From the NCBI RefSeq assembly GCF_041146795.1, contig NC_135187.1, positions 25,405,056 through 25,469,055 of the forward strand: a DNA stretch of 64,000 nt, in the 5' to 3' direction. Every line of letters starts with the position of its first letter. Position 1 is the first letter of the stretch. Shown here in pieces: positions 57,969-64,000 of the stretch. The notes beneath the pieces were generated by a model. It was not told where the DNA came from, ran no database searches, and worked only from the letters and a program-made list of their open reading frames with translations. Source of the DNA: Maylandia zebra. Its lineage: Eukaryota; Chordata; Actinopteri; Cichliformes; Cichlidae. A program made the translations under genes and the position numbers.

Positions 57969-60900
57969 ATGGGAAAAGACGCTGGGCCGGAGGAGAGACC
58001 CAAGTGGGACAACAAGGCTCAGTATCTGCTGACATGTATTGGTTTTGCAGTGGGAATCGGAAATGTGTGGCGATTCCCTTACCTCTGCCAAATCTACGGA
58101 GGAGGTGAGATGCTGCCCTTTTACTCACTTTACACCATCGCTCCTACTGTAAGAGTATCTGTAAGAGTCCTGTTTAATCATCCAGTGTAGAGATGCTTTA
58201 ATCGGTTTGCATTTCCATTTTGTTTCAGTAGGTATTAACGAACAAACCGGGTCGGTCCCTGAACCTGTCTGGAAATGAATAACTTTATGTATACCTGATT
58301 AACCATGGGAATCATTACATACTGTTTGTGAGGAATATATCCACCTTTGTTTGCTTCCTCATACTTACCCAGAGAGATACGCCGAGTCCTCATGCCACGG
58401 AGTTCTATAGGAGCCTGCTCTGGGTCAGGCTGTGTAAACAGCCAGTCCAGAAAATGTGTGTGGGCTCTATCACCTTCACATATTGACTTCCCAAAAGACT
58501 GTTTCTCAAATCTGCTGAGCGTCTGTTTAACTTTGGCTTAGTCTGTTTAATTGAGTCACGTTTTTCTATTGTTAATCTCCCCTCAGATTTGTTTGGTTTG
58601 GAGCTCGTACGGTGAAGCAGCGAGGTGACACGAGAAGTTAATAATTGTTTTAAAATTTTGTAAATATAGTGGGTTTTTCTTTTTAAAAAAAAAAAAAAAA
58701 AGTCAGCCCGATTCCCAGCAACCCAGTGTGTTTTCATTAGCAGAGCTTTGCACTGTAATCATAAAAATGCCTAACTGTAAGATAAATATTTACTTCATGT
58801 CTTCAGGTGCATTCCTCATCCCTTACCTGATAGCGCTGGTGTTTGAGGGCCTCCCCCTGCTCTTCCTTGAGCTGGCTGTAGGACAGAGGCTCCGGAAGGG
58901 CAGCGTGGGTGTCTGGAAGACCATCAATCCCGTAATCGGTGGAGTAGGTGGGTAACCCAAAAAGTAATAGTAAATGTTTTTATGTACTCTACAGTTATAC
59001 TATTCGAGTGTGTTGCTTTATTTTAACGACATATTAGTTAATCTAAGATTCTTAGTTGTTTTTCAACCCTTTAGTCAACTGTATCATGTACAATAATAAA
59101 GTAGAAAGTAAAACAGAATAACCAAAAAATAAATGTTTCTTTTGTTGAAATTGACACCGGTCAAAGATTCCTCATTTTTAAATTCAAAAAATAAAATTAA
59201 TACCTGAAAAAATCTTTCTTATGTGCAGGCATCGCCTGTTTGATTGTATCGTTTCTGGTGGGCGTTTTCTACAACACCATTCTGGCCTGGGTGCTGTGGT
59301 ACTTCTTCCACTCTTTTCAGGAACCCCTGCCGTGGAGCACCTGCCCACTAAATGAAAGCCGCATAGGTGAGACAGGAGCACACCTCGGTATTATTCTTGC
59401 TTGATAAATTTATGGCCATACGCCGTGATTCTGCTGCTGCTCCACTGTTTGCAGATTTAATAACAAAGATAAAGTTTAGGATTATCAGTAAAGATTTATG
59501 GCTGCCTGCCACGCTCTTGGTAGCATTTCAAGAGAGATTCAGTAAAAAAAAAAAAAATACTGCTGGACAGCTTTATGGCACAAAGGGAACATTGCACCAC
59601 AACATAAAATAAAAAAGACAATGATTTTTTTTAAAGATAGGTGCAACTAAGCCATGAGATGAACAAGTAAATAGCAATGATGATGCAGTGTTGGGACTGT
59701 TGACGCTCTGCTGAATTTGTAATTTTACACACTTTTAAACAAATGAACAGTATTTTGTGGTAGTTTCATTTTAATGGAGAGACACAATACCAAACACACC
59801 AAAACATGATTTAGAGAAAATCCTTGTTGGCAATCACAGCGGTGAGACGTTTCCTGTAGTTGGTCAGCAGGTTTGCAAAATTCTCAGGAGGATTTTAGTT
59901 CACTTCTATTTACAGAAACTCCAAATCTTTTAGGTTTCGTGGCTGCTGTTTGGCAACTCAAAGTTTCACTCCACATATTTTCTATAGGACTGAGGTCTGA
60001 AGACTAGGAAGACCACTCCATGACCTTAATGTGCTTCTTCTTTAGCCACTGTTTTGTTGCCATAAAGATCTGTTTTGGGTCATTGTCACATTGGAAGACC
60101 GATTTGTGACCAACGTTCAGTGTTGCAGCTGCGGGTTTCTCATCCAAGATGTTTCAGTACGTGGGCCCATACATTGGCACCATTTACAGAAAAATAGTCC
60201 CAAAGCATAATGCTTCCAACTCCATGCTTGAGGCAATTGTAATTTTATATTTGTTCTATTTACAAATAGTCGCACCAGCAGTTATCTTCTCACCAACCTT
60301 CTTGTCGATGGTGCTTTGGCCCATTCCAGCCTTATGCTGGTCTACAAAATCTTTTGCGTATGTGTGTCCATGTAGACTATAATTTGGAGTGTAAGAAAAG
60401 CACTCCGGTAAATTACTTCTGGTACCGTGAAACCCTCAACATCACACCTGACATCGAGATCAGCGGCTCCGTGGAGTGGGGGATGGTGATCTGTCTAGCC
60501 AGCGCCTGGTGCATCGTCTACATCTGCTTCATCAAAGGCATCGACTCCGTGGGAAAGGTCAGTGTAACTACCAAAAACATTTAATATTTAATGATAGGTT
60601 GCAGAACACTGGACGCCTAACCCTGTGCTATCACGATATGTGGTTTCTATCTTACAAAACTGTTCTCCCAAGTCATTACATCTGTCATTTCCCCCCAGAA
60701 AACATGTTATTTTAATGTTTCTATATATTTTCAGGCTGTGTATGTGACATCTACCTTCCCTTACCTGGTGCTGACTATTTTCCTGATCCGTGCCCTCACT
60801 CTGCCTGGAGCTACTGATGGACTGTTGTACCTCTTCACCCCTGATGTGAGTTGGAGTGAAATTTTTAATCTTTTGTCCCACAAACAGCTGATTTCCTAAT

Positions 60901-63258
60901 CAGATGTTATGCTCGTGACAGTGGCAAACCCTGACGGACCCACGGGTGTGGTTGGACGCCGCCACGCAGATCTTCTTCTCTCTTTCTGTGGCGTTTGGAG
61001 GTCTCATATCTTTCTCCAGTTACAATGAAGAGAAGTAAGGACAGACACTTCTTAACCTCCCCCGGTGAACACGGGGTGATTAGTAAGCTCGTCTTTCTCT
61101 CGCTCTTTGTGTTGTTAGAAACAACTGCGAGAGAGACGCTGTTCTTGTGGGAGTGATAAACAGCGCAACGTCTATCTACGCCTCCATTCCGATTTTCTCC
61201 ATCCTGGGGTTTAAAGCCACCACCGCCTTTAACGCCTGTAAAGATGAGTACGTAAGCATGCCTATTTTAGGTGGGGTTTTGCAACTACATCTTTGCCTGA
61301 TCCTGAGTACTTACTCTTCAAATCTTATCTGCAGGAACATCCTGGCTCTGACCAATTACTTTGAGTTCTCAGACCAGAACATAACCCTGCAGAACTACGA
61401 TTACTGGTATGAATATCTAAATACGACATATCCAGAGAAATTCCAGAGTCTGTCCCTGAGGGAGTGTGATCTACAAAAATTACTTAAGCAGGTACTCACT
61501 CCATCTTATAGTCATTCTTCTATCCTCGAGCCCCTCCATCCACAAACACTGGTCATTTTCAGACATTGCCATTTCAAGTATCCTCATTAGCTTCTTGTTT
61601 TTTTATCTTCAGAGTGTTTCAGGTACTGGCCTGGCTTTTATCGTGTTCACTGAAGCGGTGATATCGATGCCGGGCTCGCAGGTATGGGCCGTACTGTTCT
61701 TTGTCATGCTCTTTAGTTTAGGTCTCTCCTCCATGTTTGGTAACATAGAGGGTGTCCTCGCGCCCCTCAATGAACTCAAACTATTGCCCAGGTGGATGCC
61801 CAAGGAACTCATATCAGGTACTTGCACATCAGCTTGTGCTTTTTAAGTCAAAAACAATTTCCTTTGAATTCCCTCTTTTAAACTTTCACCTTCTTCACTT
61901 CTGCAGCGGTCATCTGTTTGATATCCTTCTTGGTGGCGCTCCTCTTCACCTTGAGCTCAGGCAACTACTGGGTGGAGGTGTTTAATGGTTACGTGGGATC
62001 TGTACCTCTGCTCATCATTGCTTTATTTGAGATTATTGGAGTTATTTACTTCCGTGGAATGAAAACGTAACTTTTTCTCCTCTTCTTCCTGAACATAACA
62101 CTGTAAACTTCACTAACAATCATAATTCATATCCGTTTTACGTCTCCTCTGCCAGTTTCAGTGACGACATCTATATCATGACTGGGAGGAGGCCAAACAT
62201 CTTTTGGAAGGCGTGCTGGATGGTGATCAGTCCTTTACTGCTCCTGGTGGTGTTTGTTGCCTATGTGATTGTCCAGGCACAGACACGTCCCACCTATCAA
62301 GCATGGAACCCAGATTATGTAAGCAGGAAAGCCAAGAATTGAAGAATGAATCTACTCATAAGTCAAGATTTTATTAGGTGCAGTTTGTTCGCTCCTCTAT
62401 TTATCTTCAGAACTGCTCCAATTTTCTGTTCCATCACATCCCAAAGGTACATTACTGGATTGAGATCTTTTAATTGTGGAGACAATTTGAGTACAGTGAA
62501 ATGATCTGAGCTGCGAGTCATAGCGAGTTATCCTGAAGGAAGATGCTACTAAAAATCAAACTGACTTCTGAAATGAATCCAGCAGCCAGACTTTTACCTG
62601 AGAAGCGACTATCTGTAATGTCTGTTAACAAACAAGCAAGAGTTTAAAAATGTCTATCAAAACCTACATTTTAACAAATATGTCGATTAATAAATATAGA
62701 CCGGCGGGATAAAATGACAGCTCAGTCCTTTATGGGATTTTATGAGCCTGAAATATCTCTTGGTTGGTTTCGATAACCTTAAGTTAGCCCTAAAGCACTA
62801 AAACAGCAACCACTGACCAAAGTGCTGGACACAGCAATAAAAAATAGAATTTAAATAAAGTAAATCAATATAAAAAATGAATTGAATTAGTCAAGCTAAG
62901 CTAATTGCCTGCTTGCTGGTTGTTGCGCTCTATTTAACCCGAAGAAAGAAAATTAGCGCATTTTACCAATTTTAAACCATATTTTATAATTAAATAAATA
63001 AATGTCCTTCATTGTTTCCACCTTGATCTTTCTTTTCAGGAAAAATTCCCTGAAACTGAAGAGAAGCTTTATCCAGACTGGGTCTTTGCCATAATCATCC
63101 TCCTCTGCGTGGTGCCTGTGATTTCCATTCCTCTGGTGGCCCTCTACCAGCTGCTTCGTGGCAGATTCAGAAAGTCCTCGGTTGGGATGGAATTGAATCC
63201 CTACGACAACGACGCCTTCGTGACTGACACACAGGAACAGAAGACTCAAAGGGCTTAA
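57969..63258 (+). CDS. slc6a18: Neutral amino-acid transporter B0AT3-like (SLC6A18)
   Basis: Twelve exons give 617 aa: 57969-58104, 58807-58947, 59229-59366, 60376-60557, 60735-60845, 60922-61034, 61119-61247, 61335-61491, 61613-61817, 61907-62066, 62156-62318, 63040-63258. It lacks the LPNPGLD N-terminus of the other three; its 45 codons of exon 1 begin [20 protein letters not shown], as SLC6A18 does. TM1 is [16 protein letters not shown], then [36 protein letters not shown] and [10 protein letters not shown] also favour SLC6A18 over SLC6A19 or SLC6A20. TM6 FSLSVAFGG (Ser256, Ser258, Phe261) and Asn288 keep the usual Na1 residues. Sequons are NES, NIT, NIT and NTT. Mammalian SLC6A18 is a renal glycine and neutral amino-acid carrier adjacent to SLC6A19. 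A Tc1 fragment lies just before exon 4. Exon 7 uses a GTACGT donor. Confidence 0.88.
58684..58700. repeat. Poly-A run
   Basis: About 16 consecutive A in intron 1 of slc6a18. It may be the tail of a decayed retroposon, but no body is visible. Confidence 0.6.
59690..60372 (-). mobile_element. Tc1-like transposon fragment in intron 3 of slc6a18
   Basis: On the minus strand the frames read [32 protein letters not shown] (60360-60290), then [23 protein letters not shown] and, leftward, [20 protein letters not shown] and [11 protein letters not shown]-like text. This is a Tc1 transposase with an internal deletion and several stops. The N-terminal part of the element reaches to within a few bases of the exon 4 acceptor at 60375. 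No terminal repeat was found on that side. Confidence 0.7.
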
Positions 63259-63395
63259 GGACTGTGGAGAGTAAAAATGCTGCCATACAGCAAAAATCCA
63301 GATGTTTATCACTGCTTTTCATCAAAATTCACTAGAATTTCATACAGATTCTGATGTTTACTTGACATATGAAACATTACATTACTTCCCTTGAA

Positions 63396-63401
63396 AATAA
63401 A
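63396..63401 (+). terminator. Poly(A) signal of slc6a18
   Basis: AATAAA, 138 bp after the stop. Another AATAAA-like run lies near 63541. Confidence 0.55.
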
Positions 63402-64000
63402 ACAGGATTTATTTAACAGTGACATTCTTAATTTTCATTTTACATATTTTTTACATATCATATATCCAATATAACATTATATCCATTACACACCTTTCTT
63501 TGACTCCAGATATATGAATCTGCACAGTTGAACATAGTAAAAATAAAAGAAAATAAAAAAGAACACAGAACCCTTCAGGTTTGTTCATTTCTGAACAACT
63601 TTAGCATTATCTAAAGAACTGAGCATATGTGATGTAACACAAAAGTAAAAAAAAAAACAATCCTTTGGTGAATGGCTCACAACTTCTGTGACGTATGTCC
63701 TCACATGCTCTTTATGGAAAACTACTACAAGGTGTAAATCAAAGTCCACAAAGACACACACAGCTATGGGCTGAGACCTGCTCTATTACAATAGCTGCAT
63801 GACTTTCAATTACCGATCTTGACAGGTTGCTGTTGTTTGATTGTGTGCGTTTATGACTAAGGTTTAGCACTTAAGTGTTTTGCAGCACACGACTAAGTAC
63901 TGTGTTTTCCAGACATGTTTCCTGACACTCTAGATCCGAAAGATGTCATGTATTGGTTTGAGGTTTTTTTGGTGATATATATTGTTAAAACACTTACAAC
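63402..64000. other. Right flank, nothing recognised
   Basis: AT-rich sequence with no exon, RNA gene or named repeat that I can support. Confidence 0.4.

Noticed and set aside
57969-63258. Copy D as SLC6A20
   Set aside because: SLC6A20 lacks the [10 protein letters not shown] and [16 protein letters not shown] wording together, and its N-terminus and TM6-TM8 text differ. SLC6A18 fits better, and it is the known neighbour of SLC6A19.

Overview
The window looks like teleost nuclear DNA, probably from a percomorph fish (lineage inferred). It has short exons with GT-AG introns. It also carries a fish-type mobile-element load: Tc1/mariner copies, ZBED-type hAT elements, a BEL/Pao retroelement fragment, an L2-type LINE 3' tail and an R4/Rex6-like LINE. 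No prokaryotic features, rRNA or tRNA were seen.

Layout. (1) 1-6.4 kb holds the first coding exon of a minus-strand formin gene, fhod3. The exon is 5882-6046, its promoter side is to the right, and the rest of the gene runs off the left edge. (2) 6.4-18.2 kb is intergenic, with dispersed repeats, a perfect CTCF-type motif, a strong 37-bp-arm hairpin inside a TTAA-ended repeat, and a decayed SLC6A exon 9 at 14.0 kb. (3) 18.3-63.3 kb is a head-to-tail plus-strand array of four SLC6 amino-acid transporter genes. Each was resolved by hand into 12 coding exons with the same intron phases. They are copy A (18283-23123, slc6a19-like, 635 aa), copy B (33400-40472, 617 aa), copy C (49748-55866, 621 aa) and copy D (57969-63258, slc6a18-like, 617 aa). 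(4) The A-B spacer is a nest of transposons. A ZBED-type hAT gene has an intron that contains a mariner with an intact 376-aa transposase. One mariner terminal repeat is split by a 745-bp TG...CA insert with a 5-bp duplication. (5) The B-C spacer holds a truncated SLC6A19 exon 1, a decayed Tc1 and LINE fragments.

Biology. Mammalian SLC6A19 (B0AT1) and SLC6A18 (B0AT3) are epithelial neutral amino-acid transporters that traffic with ACE2 or collectrin, and they lie side by side in the human genome. This array is the fish counterpart with slc6a19 expanded.

The most notable result is that copies B and C share replacements at the Na1 and substrate sites. The residue matching LeuT Asn286 is Thr, the one matching Thr254 is Ala, and the one matching Phe259 is Trp. 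A and D keep Asn, Ser and Phe. B and C also share an exon 8 that differs at one base in 157 while neighbouring exons differ far more, which suggests gene conversion. B and C share a promoter-proximal block of about 30 bp. Together these point to a diverged fish-specific B0AT1-like sublineage.
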